IMG/VR virus record: IMGVR_UViG_3300018009_000250
Coordinates: 1 to 32,589 of that record
From: a virus
Reading direction: 5' to 3' (one strand)
DNA length: 32,589 nucleotides
The notes below the pieces were generated by a model, which was not told the origin of the DNA, did no database searches, and saw only the letters and a list, made by a program, of their open reading frames with translations. This document shows, in pieces, positions 1 to 7,141 of the stretch; positions within the stretch are counted from its first letter, which is position 1; every line of letters begins with the position of its first letter. The position numbers and the translations under genes were made by a program.

Positions 1-462
1 AATCCAAACCCACCATCATCGTGCCGGTCATCAGCAGATCGTGCCACCACGACACCTGTAGAGGCCAAAAATGGAATGGAAATGGCTGTGCGAATACCGC
101 CGACTTCCACTACACCAAATTCACCCTCAACTACCAAGATGTCCCCCGAGGAGAAACCGGTGGCATTTCGGGATATTCCAGCCGACATTGTGTTCAACGC
201 ACCGATCCGCACACAGCTTTCAGCGGCCGGCATCAAACTCAGCTACATAAATTACTGGATCAAAGAGTTTGGGGAAGAATTGCTGAACTCATTTTGGTCG
301 GAAATGAAAGAACGTGTTAGGGAAATTCAGATCACATCTACTGGCGGCTATCTGTGCACGTTGGTCATGGCTGAAAGAAACATCCGCAACGGCAAGACAG
401 CCGAAAATGTTGTCTGTGCAGATGCTGCAATGTTTGTAGGTGGACAGTCGGTCGACAGCTGA
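1..462 (+). CDS. C-terminal fragment of an unrecognised protein (5' end outside window)
   Basis: The frame is open from base 1 to a TGA at 460-462 with no stop, so the gene starts outside the window; the ATG at 76 has no clear ribosome binding site and is probably internal. The first ~50 codons are rich in Pro, Ser and Thr (a linker), followed by a helical domain. The segment around ITSTGGYLCTLV resembles the 'NPxGYL' turn near the C-terminus of phage and plasmid replication initiators, which would suit a plasmid, but this is only a weak resemblance. I do not recognise the family with confidence. Confidence 0.5.
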   Translation, partial: NPNPPSSCRSSADRATTTPVEAKNGMEMAVRIPPTSTTPNSPSTTKMSPEEKPVAFRDIPADIVFNAPIRTQLSAAGIKLSYINYWIKEFGEELLNSFWSEMKERVREIQITSTGGYLCTLVMAERNIRNGKTAENVVCADAAMFVGGQSVDS

Positions 463-526
463 TGTAGGTACATTTCTGGTAAACAGTCTTCCATCATTTT
501 TCGGTAGTGTCGTGTACAGTGTGACA

Positions 527-541
527 ATGTACTTGAGCAAT
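527..541 (+). promoter_or_regulatory. TACTTGAGCAAT element, possible -10 region
   Basis: The string TGTACTTGAGCAAT lies 20 bases before the ATG at 561. Near-identical strings, TATACTTGAGC, occur at 2646 and 4661. The element resembles the sigma-S style -10 (CTATACT). No good -35 is visible. Weak prediction. Confidence 0.3.
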
Positions 542-560
542 TCATTGTGGAGGAAATAAC

Positions 561-764
561 ATGACCAATAGAGTGAAAGCTACTATGGCAACGTACCGCG
601 GATCAAGCAATGCGTACACTAACCCGTACAGAGCACGTTGCGACCGCACATTTTTCAGCAAAATAAACATAGGCGTAGCAATGATCATTTTGATGACTTG
701 CATTGCCGCTGTAATTACTGTATGCTGTCTGACTTCGGTAAAGCAGTTGATCACGTTTCTGTAG
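561..764 (+). CDS. small single-pass membrane protein
   Basis: A 67-residue protein with an excellent ribosome binding site (GGAGGAAATAAC before ATG), which makes it a real gene despite its size. The N-terminal ~35 residues are polar and basic with several Tyr, Asn and Arg. Residues ~36-60 form one hydrophobic segment (INIGVAMIILMTCIAAVITV), so an N-in single-span inner membrane protein is likely. No family recognised. It follows a TACTTGAGCAAT element that may be its promoter and precedes another orphan gene on the same strand. Confidence 0.65.
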   Translation: MTNRVKATMATYRGSSNAYTNPYRARCDRTFFSKINIGVAMIILMTCIAAVITVCCLTSVKQLITFL

Positions 765-866
765 ATTCCGCGAACTATTTCAGTGAAACTACCTCAAGGA
801 AGAGCAGGGATGTGATTGCCACAAGCTAACTAACGTAGACAAGGATGTCAGACAAGGAAAGTAAGC

Positions 867-1334
867 ATGGACGCAGATACACGACCAATAATGGATGCAC
901 TAGCTAACACAGAGTTTCCCAAAGGGATGAAGCGATTTTTTGCGGGATATGTGATTGAGTTGCTGGCAGAGCTGTACAGCGACACTTCGCTGGAGTTTGC
1001 TCCCACCGACAATCTAATATCAGCTGCACAGCTAAGCGATTCCACGGACAAACGCGAGATGATGAAAGCAAAGGTGTTTGCCACGAAGGTGCTCGGTCAC
1101 GAAAAGATCAAGAGTATTCTTTGCCAAACGCTGGATATGCTGAAACGTAGGCAAGATGAAATAGCTGAACTGTTCCTCGAGAAAACTAGCATGTTGGCGT
1201 GTTCTAGGGATTCAGCTGAGATCACATTTTTCCACGACAAAGCATGTGTGTGCTTTCTTGCAGAACTAGAACAAGCTAAACAGCATATTCGTGCTGGAAA
1301 TTACAGAAAGTTTTGGAGCACGCTGGGCATGTAG
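867..1334 (+). CDS. hypothetical helical protein, 155 aa
   Basis: The ATG at 867 is preceded by AAGGAAAGTAAGC, a usable Shine-Dalgarno. The protein is predicted soluble, mainly alpha-helical, with charged segments and five scattered Cys, and no signal peptide. No motif of a known enzyme is visible. Its stop codon overlaps the octamer array at 1330-1369, which separates it from the convergent gene at 1363-2553. Function unknown. Confidence 0.6.
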   Translation: MDADTRPIMDALANTEFPKGMKRFFAGYVIELLAELYSDTSLEFAPTDNLISAAQLSDSTDKREMMKAKVFATKVLGHEKIKSILCQTLDMLKRRQDEIAELFLEKTSMLACSRDSAEITFFHDKACVCFLAELEQAKQHIRAGNYRKFWSTLGM

Positions 1335-1369
1335 ATGTCTACACGTCTATACGTCTACATATCTACACG
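1330..1369. repeat. octamer array A (YCTAYAYR-type direct repeats)
   Basis: Four contiguous 8-bp units in perfect phase: TCTACACG (1338), TCTATACG (1346), TCTACATA (1354), TCTACACG (1362), preceded by an inverted unit TGTAGATG (1330). The array sits between the ends of two convergent genes, so it is not an obvious promoter. The same units flank parA and its partner gene (24739, 25444) and the sigma factor (28534). Probably a binding site for the RHH protein encoded at 25502. Confidence 0.7.
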
Positions 1370-2553
1370 TCCAGCCTTGGGCTTGATGGCGGAGTAGCTG
1401 ATGAAGGCATAGATTCCACTGTGGCTGCCGGGGATAGCTGTGTTGGAAAAATGCTTTCGTTCAAGCATACCTTTTGCCGGTGTAGGTAATTTGAGCAGTG
1501 ATGCAAGATTTCTCTGTTTTCAGAAGGAGAACGGTGTTTGCATGATGCTTTGCCATAGCCCTTGAATTGCGAGAGAACCTTTACTGCTAACATCTTTTCT
1601 TTTAGGTCCTGTGGCATTTCCGATGATGAGGATGCAAAATTTAGCGCATCAGATGTTAGCTGACGCAAAGGATAGTTGGGTAGCTCAACAGGACAACTTT
1701 GTGTAAATGAGGTTCTCCTAGGCAGAAAAATATCACCTGAAAGAACTCTACCTCTAGAGCCTACAAAAGGGGGGTGATAATTTGTCCCCACCCTTTCGTT
1801 TGGTGCTGCGTCTTTAGGTAATAATGGATCTTGTTCGGTAACGATGCGGGGAGGTGAGTTCAGTGGCACACTAGATGTTTGTCGGTTGAAGCTCCACACT
1901 AGTGTCCTTTCTTCCTCGGTGATGCTGGCATACTTCGATAACGCCCTGCATTTCTGTTTCACTTTAGCTAACTTCAACTTTAGCAGCTCTTGTTGATCGA
2001 GAAATGAGTCTAGGTCAGCATCATAGATGATAGCATCTATCACTCTTTTCCAATCATACGCATGAACACCGAACTGTGGGTCTGGGGATTTCCTGAAATT
2101 GTAGACGCAAAAATTGACCACGCTACGAATTGTTCTGGCATTTACTGGATATCCCTGTTGGAGGAAGATGTTCTCTAGTTGCTTTGCACGTTTTTCGGTC
2201 AAGTAGAAGTCAGCATCACCGAACTTTAAGTAGCAAAAAGTTTTCGTGCAAATTCTGCTGAGAAACACAGACAAACTTCCCACAGAGAGTGCAGAAAGGT
2301 ATAGGGCCGCTGCATACTGCAAGTTGGTAGCGATTCCAATGTCATCAACGATACTTGTGTAGAATTGAGTTGAGTTCATCCAGTTGTAGCAAAATGTAGT
2401 CATCCCAAACGTGCACCCCAAGACTGTCGCAAACATCCTCAACGCACTTCTGGTTGTGTGCATACCACCAACAAATGCCTTGAATTCTTTCAGCAAAAAT
2501 GACAATGGGTAAAAGAGCCACAAGAGTAGTTGAGCGTACAGCAAATTAGTCAT
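1363..2553 (-). CDS. membrane protein with Pro/Ser-rich C-terminal tail
   Basis: A 396-residue protein. Residues ~3-23, ~38-57 and ~80-103 are hydrophobic and probably membrane-spanning. A charged, helical middle (to ~230) follows, then a ~160-residue low-complexity tail rich in Pro, Ser and Thr ending in a run of Ser-Pro. The first ATG has only a weak GGA upstream. No known family recognised. The layout (N-terminal hairpins plus disordered tail) is seen in secreted effectors of intracellular bacteria, but nothing here proves secretion. The stop codon lies within octamer array A. Confidence 0.6.
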   Translation of the reverse strand: MTNLLYAQLLLWLFYPLSFLLKEFKAFVGGMHTTRSALRMFATVLGCTFGMTTFCYNWMNSTQFYTSIVDDIGIATNLQYAAALYLSALSVGSLSVFLSRICTKTFCYLKFGDADFYLTEKRAKQLENIFLQQGYPVNARTIRSVVNFCVYNFRKSPDPQFGVHAYDWKRVIDAIIYDADLDSFLDQQELLKLKLAKVKQKCRALSKYASITEEERTLVWSFNRQTSSVPLNSPPRIVTEQDPLLPKDAAPNERVGTNYHPPFVGSRGRVLSGDIFLPRRTSFTQSCPVELPNYPLRQLTSDALNFASSSSEMPQDLKEKMLAVKVLSQFKGYGKASCKHRSPSENREILHHCSNYLHRQKVCLNESIFPTQLSPAATVESMPSSATPPSSPRLDV

Positions 2554-2645
2554 GGGTGATCCGGTAGCTGATTGGAGATAGATTAGTCAGCAAATTAGTC
2601 ATCCACTAAGTATAGTGCACACAGGTGAATGTGTGCCAGAAACGG

Positions 2646-2658
2646 AGTATACTTGAGC
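2646..2658 (+). promoter_or_regulatory. TATACTTGAGC element, possible -10 of the barrel gene
   Basis: AGTATACTTGAGC ends 29 bases before the ATG at 2688. It matches the elements at 527 and 4661. TATACT is one mismatch from the sigma-70 -10 and fits the sigma-S preference. No convincing -35 is visible. Confidence 0.35.
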
Positions 2659-2687
2659 TATATATTTATCCAAGGAGAATATTCGAG

Positions 2688-3344
2688 ATGAAAAACACAA
2701 AAAAACACCTGCAAAAACGTATAGTGAAGGCAACTATGGCCCTTGGTACGTTAGCGTTAGGTATGGCTATTTTCTCGCCAGCTCATGCGGTATTCAACCC
2801 ATACTTTGGTGCAGACATTGGTCTAAAGAATACTGGTTTTCGCACAGGGTATGGTAACAACATATTCAAGAGTTCTCACAAGATTGGACGTGCATTTGCC
2901 GGGATCGAAATAGTCCCAAGTTTGGACTTAGAGTTTTCGATTGAAAAATCATTAGCAACTAGCAAAAAAGATTTGTCACCCACTCACGCTAGCCGTGCAA
3001 AATTCTTTGCGATAGGCACTGACTTGATCCACAAATATACTTTCGCAAGCTGCCAGAACGTGAAATTGCTGACTGGCGTTGGCGTGAAGAATTTGAGAGT
3101 GAAGTTAAACGGTGACGCATCAAGTGATGCCAACACACCATTCAGTGGAAACTTTTCGTTAGACAAGCACAGGTTAGTCTTGAAAGGTATTTTGGGCATT
3201 GAATACATGTTCAACAACTACATAGGCACAAGAACATTGCTTACTGTAGAAAACACCAGTCGGATCAAACCAACCAGCGGCCAATCAGCAGCTAAATTAC
3301 GCAATTCAGCAGCAGTATCTGTTGGCGTGGTAGCAAAACTATAG
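2688..3344 (+). CDS. outer-membrane beta-barrel protein with signal peptide
   Basis: The start is the ATG at 2688, placed 10 bases after AAGGAG; upstream in-frame codons would add an implausible leader. Residues 1-~35 form a classic Sec signal peptide: basic start, hydrophobic core (ATMALGTLALGMAIF), cleavage after SPAHA. The mature ~185 residues alternate polar and hydrophobic residues, open with NPYFGADIGL and contain strand-like segments with Gly and aromatic residues (FAGIEIVPSLDLEFSIEKS, GVGVKNLRVKL, GILGIEYMFNNYIG), typical of small 8-stranded OmpA/opacity-type barrels. It should sit in the outer membrane of a Gram-negative host. The last residue is Leu rather than the usual Phe. Confidence 0.8.
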   Translation: MKNTKKHLQKRIVKATMALGTLALGMAIFSPAHAVFNPYFGADIGLKNTGFRTGYGNNIFKSSHKIGRAFAGIEIVPSLDLEFSIEKSLATSKKDLSPTHASRAKFFAIGTDLIHKYTFASCQNVKLLTGVGVKNLRVKLNGDASSDANTPFSGNFSLDKHRLVLKGILGIEYMFNNYIGTRTLLTVENTSRIKPTSGQSAAKLRNSAAVSVGVVAKL

Positions 3345-3372
3345 CATCGGTACCAGATATGGTATGTGGGCG

Positions 3373-3428
3373 TGTACATGTGTAGATGTGTGCACGCCTA
3401 CATTGCTCGATACCCACACACCTACATA
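3373..3428. repeat. octamer array B (degenerate)
   Basis: Seven contiguous 8-bp units in phase: TGTACATG, TGTAGATG, TGTGCACG, CCTACATT, GCTCGATA, CCCACACA, CCTACATA. The first two or three read as the inverted form of the CCTACATA unit. The array ends 12 bases before the ATG at 3441 and abuts its ribosome binding site, so binding here could repress that gene. More degenerate than arrays A and D. Confidence 0.5.
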
Positions 3429-3440
3429 CAGGAAGTAATC

Positions 3441-3980
3441 ATGATAGCTAATCAAGCGTTGCAAACTGAGTGTGAGGCGTTGATTTATAGCGACTTCAAA
3501 CAAGAAATCCAATCCGCTATCAAATCTCGAATTCTTTGGCAGACGTTAACTAAAGTTATGGACGTGGGTTCACATCTATTCCAAGGAAGCACTACAATTT
3601 TGGCGTTCATGTCGGTAGCCGTGAGCGCGCCAGCATTGAGTGTCGTTGCTGGTTGTGCAGGAGTTGGAGCCACTGTGTGTATGTCCTACAGCCTATACTG
3701 CAAAAACCAATACAGTAACCAAACTAAGATAATTGAAAATATGTGTAGCAAAATCAATGTTGTAGACATTTTGCCAGATAATAGCTCAGAGTTGGGCAAT
3801 CCAACACCTGCGCCCACGCCAGCTGCAACACCACAGCGGCAAACAGCACCAAGTGCAAGCATGCTGACTGCGTACACGAATAGTCTAACAGCACCCGCTT
3901 CACCGGCTGTCATTCCAGTGGATATGCAGTTGAACGGCTCAATAGCTGAATCAACAGCTAGGTTAGCACTGTTGCCATAG
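3441..3980 (+). CDS. two-TM membrane protein with Pro/Thr/Ala-rich tail
   Basis: The ATG at 3441 follows AGGAAGTAATC; in-frame codons upstream run through the octamer array and are unlikely to be translated. A polar helical N-terminus (1-~40) precedes two hydrophobic segments at ~48-70 and ~72-90 (ILAFMSVAVSAPALSVVAG, CAGVGATVCMSYSLY), then a short helix and a disordered tail rich in Pro, Thr and Ala (from ~115). The helix-2TM-helix pattern recalls SLATT-type two-TM effector domains, though the resemblance is only of layout. No enzyme motif seen. Confidence 0.6.
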   Translation: MIANQALQTECEALIYSDFKQEIQSAIKSRILWQTLTKVMDVGSHLFQGSTTILAFMSVAVSAPALSVVAGCAGVGATVCMSYSLYCKNQYSNQTKIIENMCSKINVVDILPDNSSELGNPTPAPTPAATPQRQTAPSASMLTAYTNSLTAPASPAVIPVDMQLNGSIAESTARLALLP

Positions 3981-4011
3981 CTGATGTTTACTGGTAGACT
4001 TCATTTGTTCA

Positions 4012-4069
4012 CCGCCGAATAGGCGGCTTGCTGGGTGTGATCGTTTTTGTATGTGATCACCTTTTTTTT
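4012..4069 (+). terminator. hairpin plus intrinsic terminator after the 3441 gene
   Basis: CCGCC-GAATA-GGCGG (4012-4026) is a tight hairpin. It is followed by GTGATC (4037-4042) pairing with GATCAC (4055-4060) and a run of eight T (4062-4069). The second unit fits a Rho-independent terminator on the plus strand. Confidence 0.6.
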
Positions 4070-4161
4070 GCTTAACAATTTCAGGGTGACGCAACATTCC
4101 GAAAAATTCTTTACTTCGCAAAATAGCTATACACGACACATCCAATGTTGTCGATTACTCA

Positions 4162-4656
4162 TTGGTTCTCAAATCTATCACCTATGCAAAAAAATATCAT
4201 GGAAGTCAACTGAGACAAACAGGAGAAAAGTACTGGCATCATCCTGTTGAAGTGGCTGAAATGGTTGCAGAGATACGGTGTGAAACTGAAATCATTGTTG
4301 TGGCTGTGTTGCACGACACCTTGGAAGATACCACGCTGCCATTGAACATCATTGAGGCGGTGTTTGGTGAATCTGTTGCTGTTGGTGTTCAGTGTCTCAC
4401 TAACAAACCTAGTGAGAACCTAGAAGATAGGGTGAGCGATATAATCAACTCCACCATTCCACCTGAAACAGAAAAAATACTTTTGGTGAAACTGCTAGAT
4501 AGGGTACACAACATGCGTACACTATATGTAAAGAAAGCAGAGAAAAGAAAGCAAATAGTACTGGAAACTGAAAATGTACTGTTGCCAATAGCAAAAGACC
4601 TTGCATTTCACGGTATAGCCAGCGAAATGCAGCATCTGTGTCAAAGATATCGGTAA
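4162..4656 (+). CDS. small alarmone hydrolase (RelA/SpoT HD domain, MESH1/SAH-like)
   Basis: A stand-alone HD-type (p)ppGpp hydrolase domain. The conserved signatures are all present: YAKKYHGSQLRQTGEKYWHHP (metal-binding His), AVLHDTLEDT (HD and ED pairs) and KLLDRVHNMRTL (third metal Asp). The synthetase, TGS and ACT domains of full SpoT are absent, so it should only degrade pppGpp/ppGpp. Length (~165 aa) suits small alarmone hydrolases. The start is uncertain: TTG at 4162 is used here, no Shine-Dalgarno is visible, and the frame stays open upstream to 4090, so a few more residues are possible. On an accessory element it could blunt the host stringent response. Confidence 0.8.
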   Translation: MVLKSITYAKKYHGSQLRQTGEKYWHHPVEVAEMVAEIRCETEIIVVAVLHDTLEDTTLPLNIIEAVFGESVAVGVQCLTNKPSENLEDRVSDIINSTIPPETEKILLVKLLDRVHNMRTLYVKKAEKRKQIVLETENVLLPIAKDLAFHGIASEMQHLCQRYR

Positions 4657-4660
4657 TCTG

Positions 4661-4675
4661 GTATACTTGAGCAAT
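4661..4675 (+). promoter_or_regulatory. GTATACTTGAGCAAT element
   Basis: This third copy of the TATACTTGAGC element lies just after the hydrolase gene and reads into 4681-4764, where no gene of normal size is seen. A 13-codon frame starts at 4674. It may drive a short transcript or be a relic. Confidence 0.25.
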
Positions 4676-4764
4676 GAACACCTACCTCACACTAGCAGCG
4701 GAGCTAATTGCTTGACTGTGGATACTGCCGATTACCTGAGTACTCGAGATCGTTGCACATACGT

Positions 4765-5010
4765 TCACTTGAACAACTGATCTGTTTCGTGAACAGTATC
4801 TGTGGAAAGTTTTCTGTAGTCAACGGATGCTTCTAGTTCTTCCCAATTGTCTATGTATTTTTGAATAGCTGCCACATCTTGTTTGATCTTGCTGGTGTCT
4901 TTCTTGATCATATGTATCTCAAATGCCGCGAAAATCACTGCAAAAATGATGATTAGCAGTATGACGTTGTTGATTAGCGTTTCTGTTGCCCATTCAGTGA
5001 TGTTATCCAT
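4765..5010 (-). CDS. small membrane protein with cytosolic helix
   Basis: 81 residues with AAGGATTTC before the ATG. Residues ~13-33 form a strongly hydrophobic helix (NNVILLIIIFAVIFAAFEI) followed by a charged, heptad-like segment (KKDTSKIKQDVAAIQKYI). A single-pass inner membrane protein with a short coiled coil is likely. It is divergent from csrA and convergent with the alarmone hydrolase. Function unknown. Confidence 0.6.
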   Translation of the reverse strand: MDNITEWATETLINNVILLIIIFAVIFAAFEIHMIKKDTSKIKQDVAAIQKYIDNWEELEASVDYRKLSTDTVHETDQLFK

Positions 5011-5108
5011 GAAATCCTTATGCCTGTAGCCATTTGCTTGTGTGATATTGTCAATGATTGTAGTATAGCTGTTCGGAAAAATATATGGGACACATGGAGA
5101 AAAAATAG

Positions 5109-5471
5109 ATGCTGATACTTACTCGTAGGCTAGGAGAATCATTGATAGTTGGAAATAATGTTGAGCTCACTGTGCTCGGAGTGAATGGAAATCAAGTAAG
5201 GATTGGCATCAACGCTCCAAATGATGTGTCAGTTCACAGAAAAGAAATATACCTGCGTATAGAGGCCGAAAATGCTGAAAATAGTGCAAAAAATAGCGTG
5301 AAGCAGATAGATTTGCTGGATATTCCTAGTGCAGAAAGCGATATCGCACAGCAACAGCCCTTAGTTCATTCCACTGAGGTATCCACAAAGAATACCTCAG
5401 TGATCATTCGCAAAAAACGAAAATTAGCCATCACCGCCGAAAATAATGAAGATGATATAGGCAACAAATAG
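5109..5471 (+). CDS. csrA: CsrA-family RNA-binding regulator with extended C-terminus
   Basis: The first ~55 residues are a complete CsrA/RsmA domain: [34 protein letters not shown], including the RNA-contacting Arg near position 7 and the His-Arg before the C-terminal helix. CsrA dimers bind GGA-containing hairpins near ribosome binding sites and control translation or mRNA stability. Normal CsrA is ~61-65 residues; this one has 120, with a polar tail (Ser, Asn, Lys, Glu) that ends in a basic patch IRKKRKL. GGAG lies nine bases before the ATG. Plasmid- or ICE-borne csrA paralogues are known in Legionella-type bacteria, where they regulate the element itself. Confidence 0.93.
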   Translation: MLILTRRLGESLIVGNNVELTVLGVNGNQVRIGINAPNDVSVHRKEIYLRIEAENAENSAKNSVKQIDLLDIPSAESDIAQQQPLVHSTEVSTKNTSVIIRKKRKLAITAENNEDDIGNK

Positions 5472-5499
5472 AAAGAGGTACACGAACAATAGCCAGTGA

Positions 5500-5748
5500 T
5501 CAATAGTCGTCTATCTTGAACGACCCGCTAAATTGTTCACCACCACCGATACGTTGCAGTTTGCCCTCTAGGTCTTCATGATCTGCAAATGCGTTTCTCG
5601 AGCTGCTAGCACACTTTCTTTGTTGTGCAAATACACCGCTAAATACTTGCTTCACGGCCAACTCTTTAGCAATACGCTTTTGCAATTTTTCTTTGCCAAT
5701 GGTTGATTTCTTTGGAAGAATAATGTCTATGTTTTGGTTGATTTCCAT
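5500..5748 (-). CDS. small hypothetical protein paired with the lysine-rich protein
   Basis: 82 residues, with AGGAGATAAACAC before the ATG. It lies 15 bases downstream of the end of the 5764-6354 gene, so the two are one transcription unit. The N-terminal half is basic and helical (PKKSTIGKEKLQKRIAKEL); the C-terminal half is Gly/Ser/Gln rich. A shared string with its neighbour (ILPKKS...) hints at partial duplication: ILPKKSTIGK here and ILPKKSISKK there. No known family. Confidence 0.55.
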   Translation of the reverse strand: MEINQNIDIILPKKSTIGKEKLQKRIAKELAVKQVFSGVFAQQRKCASSSRNAFADHEDLEGKLQRIGGGEQFSGSFKIDDY

Positions 5749-5763
5749 GTGTTTATCTCCTGT

Positions 5764-6354
5764 TTATTTGTCTTTGGTAGTGTGTTCATCGGTAGACGTT
5801 TCTTCGTCAGCTTGCCAATTTCCTGGGGAACTAGCAGCAATACAGAACATAGTTCCATCAGTGATTTCTCCTAGCTCATCTTTCTGTGGTGCAGGGGATG
5901 CGTCACTCAATTCCACTCCATCAAAGTAATCGGGATGCCATTTTTTCAGCATGCACAGCAAACAATACACCAATGATTTGCCAACACCTAGATGCTGTTC
6001 AATTTCTCGCATATCATTTGCGAGAAGTCTGACAATAAATTCATTTGGAGAAAGCATTATCTGAAATTGCTTGGAGATAGTGTCCATCAGATTTTTGGAG
6101 ATGAGACGTTTGCGTGAAATCTCGCTGCGTGATAGCTGTCTGCTTTGTGGTTTGCTGCCAATTTTCTTCGATATGCTTTTCTTAGGCAGAATGAACTTGC
6201 TTCCCATGTGTTTATTCTTAGATATTTTCTTTTGCACTGTTTTTTTCTTTGTATGCTGTTTGCGTGCAGCTGGCATCTTCGCTTGTTTTTTTGCTTGTTT
6301 TTTGGTTGGTTTAGCTGCTATTTTCTTCGCTACTTTCTTCGTTTGCTTTTTCAT
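5764..6354 (-). CDS. lysine-rich, histone H1-like N-terminus fused to a globular domain
   Basis: 196 residues, start set by AAAGGAATTTC. Residues 1-~75 are a very basic low-complexity segment with Lys/Ala/Gln repeats (KKVAKKIAAKPTKKQAKKQ), like bacterial histone H1-like proteins such as Chlamydia Hc2 or Bordetella BpH1, and probably binds DNA or RNA non-specifically. Residues ~85-150 look folded (MLSPNEFIVRLLANDMREIEQHLGVGKSLVYCLLCMLKKW), possibly a helix-turn-helix. The tail is acidic. It could compact the element DNA, or act in a eukaryotic nucleus if secreted; both are inference. Confidence 0.6.
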   Translation of the reverse strand: MKKQTKKVAKKIAAKPTKKQAKKQAKMPAARKQHTKKKTVQKKISKNKHMGSKFILPKKSISKKIGSKPQSRQLSRSEISRKRLISKNLMDTISKQFQIMLSPNEFIVRLLANDMREIEQHLGVGKSLVYCLLCMLKKWHPDYFDGVELSDASPAPQKDELGEITDGTMFCIAASSPGNWQADEETSTDEHTTKDK

Positions 6355-6486
6355 GAAATTCCTTTTGCAGTGTGTGCTAAATAAGCATCCTACATAGCAT
6401 ACATTGGCATTTTCGTCAATGATTGCCCCACAAATGGTTTTTTGCTAGTCTATCTGCCATAGACATACACATAGCAAGGAAGCTGT

Positions 6487-7125
6487 ATGACACAACACAC
6501 ACACACAATTTATCCTGGCACCCATCCCATTGTCGACAAAATTATCCAAGACTTGCTTGAGCAGCTTGCGTTGCTTGAGTTGTGCAACTTGGGTGACCGC
6601 GGTGTGGATAGTGGCAAAAAAAATAATGTTAGCTATACTCCGACTAATTGCTCTCCACGTTGGGGGGGTAAGGGGGGGCTATATATCCTTACCTCAGATA
6701 CTGCATATGTATACAGACTGATGAAGAATGAGCAGCAAGTGGCAGAGATAGAGATAGGGATGGAGTGTGAGGAAGGGAAAGAGAAAGAGAAGGATAGTTC
6801 AGCTGTTTCCCAAAAGATTTCGCAAAAGATTCTGGAAGTTTTTGCATACTGGCAGTCTGTCCTGAATCATCCAAGAGCTAAATTCGACAAAAAACGCAAA
6901 AAAATGATTACTGATGCCTTGAAGATGTTCGAGGTGGCAGAACTAAAGAAAGCCATTGACGGCTGTCGGCTGTCCAAATTTCACATGGGTGAAAATGATC
7001 GCTGCACCAAATACACTAGCATTTCGATTATTTTTGGGAGGGGTGCTGAGCAAACAGAAAAGTTCATTGAATTAGCATCGTCTTCCGTCAGCAATCCATA
7101 TGCTGGTATGATTTTTTCGGATTAA
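6487..7125 (+). CDS. phage-type replication protein (replisome organiser-like)
   Basis: 212 residues, AAGGAAGCTGT before ATG. The C-terminal half carries the pattern seen in many phage replication proteins: ILEVFAYWQSVLNHPRAKF, then KRKKMITDALKMF, AIDGCRLSKFHMGEN and a final Y..I..IFG...E segment. These proteins bind the origin and recruit helicase or primase. It ends 16 bases before the primase-helicase gene, which supports the role. Residues ~95-105 contain a short Glu/Lys run. The N-terminus is not recognised; a helix-turn-helix is not obvious. Confidence 0.65.
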   Translation: MTQHTHTIYPGTHPIVDKIIQDLLEQLALLELCNLGDRGVDSGKKNNVSYTPTNCSPRWGGKGGLYILTSDTAYVYRLMKNEQQVAEIEIGMECEEGKEKEKDSSAVSQKISQKILEVFAYWQSVLNHPRAKFDKKRKKMITDALKMFEVAELKKAIDGCRLSKFHMGENDRCTKYTSISIIFGRGAEQTEKFIELASSSVSNPYAGMIFSD

Positions 7126-7141
7126 TCCGTAGGGAAACGAG

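Noticed and set aside
4047-4250. Plus-strand frame overlapping the terminator and the alarmone hydrolase
   Set aside because: Starts inside the terminator; the other frame carries all HD-domain motifs, and a frameshift fusion gives no missing motif.
6071-6397. Phe/Leu-rich plus-strand frame opposite the lysine-rich gene
   Set aside because: It is the complement of Lys codons (AAA/AAG read as TTT/CTT) and mimics a membrane protein by composition only.
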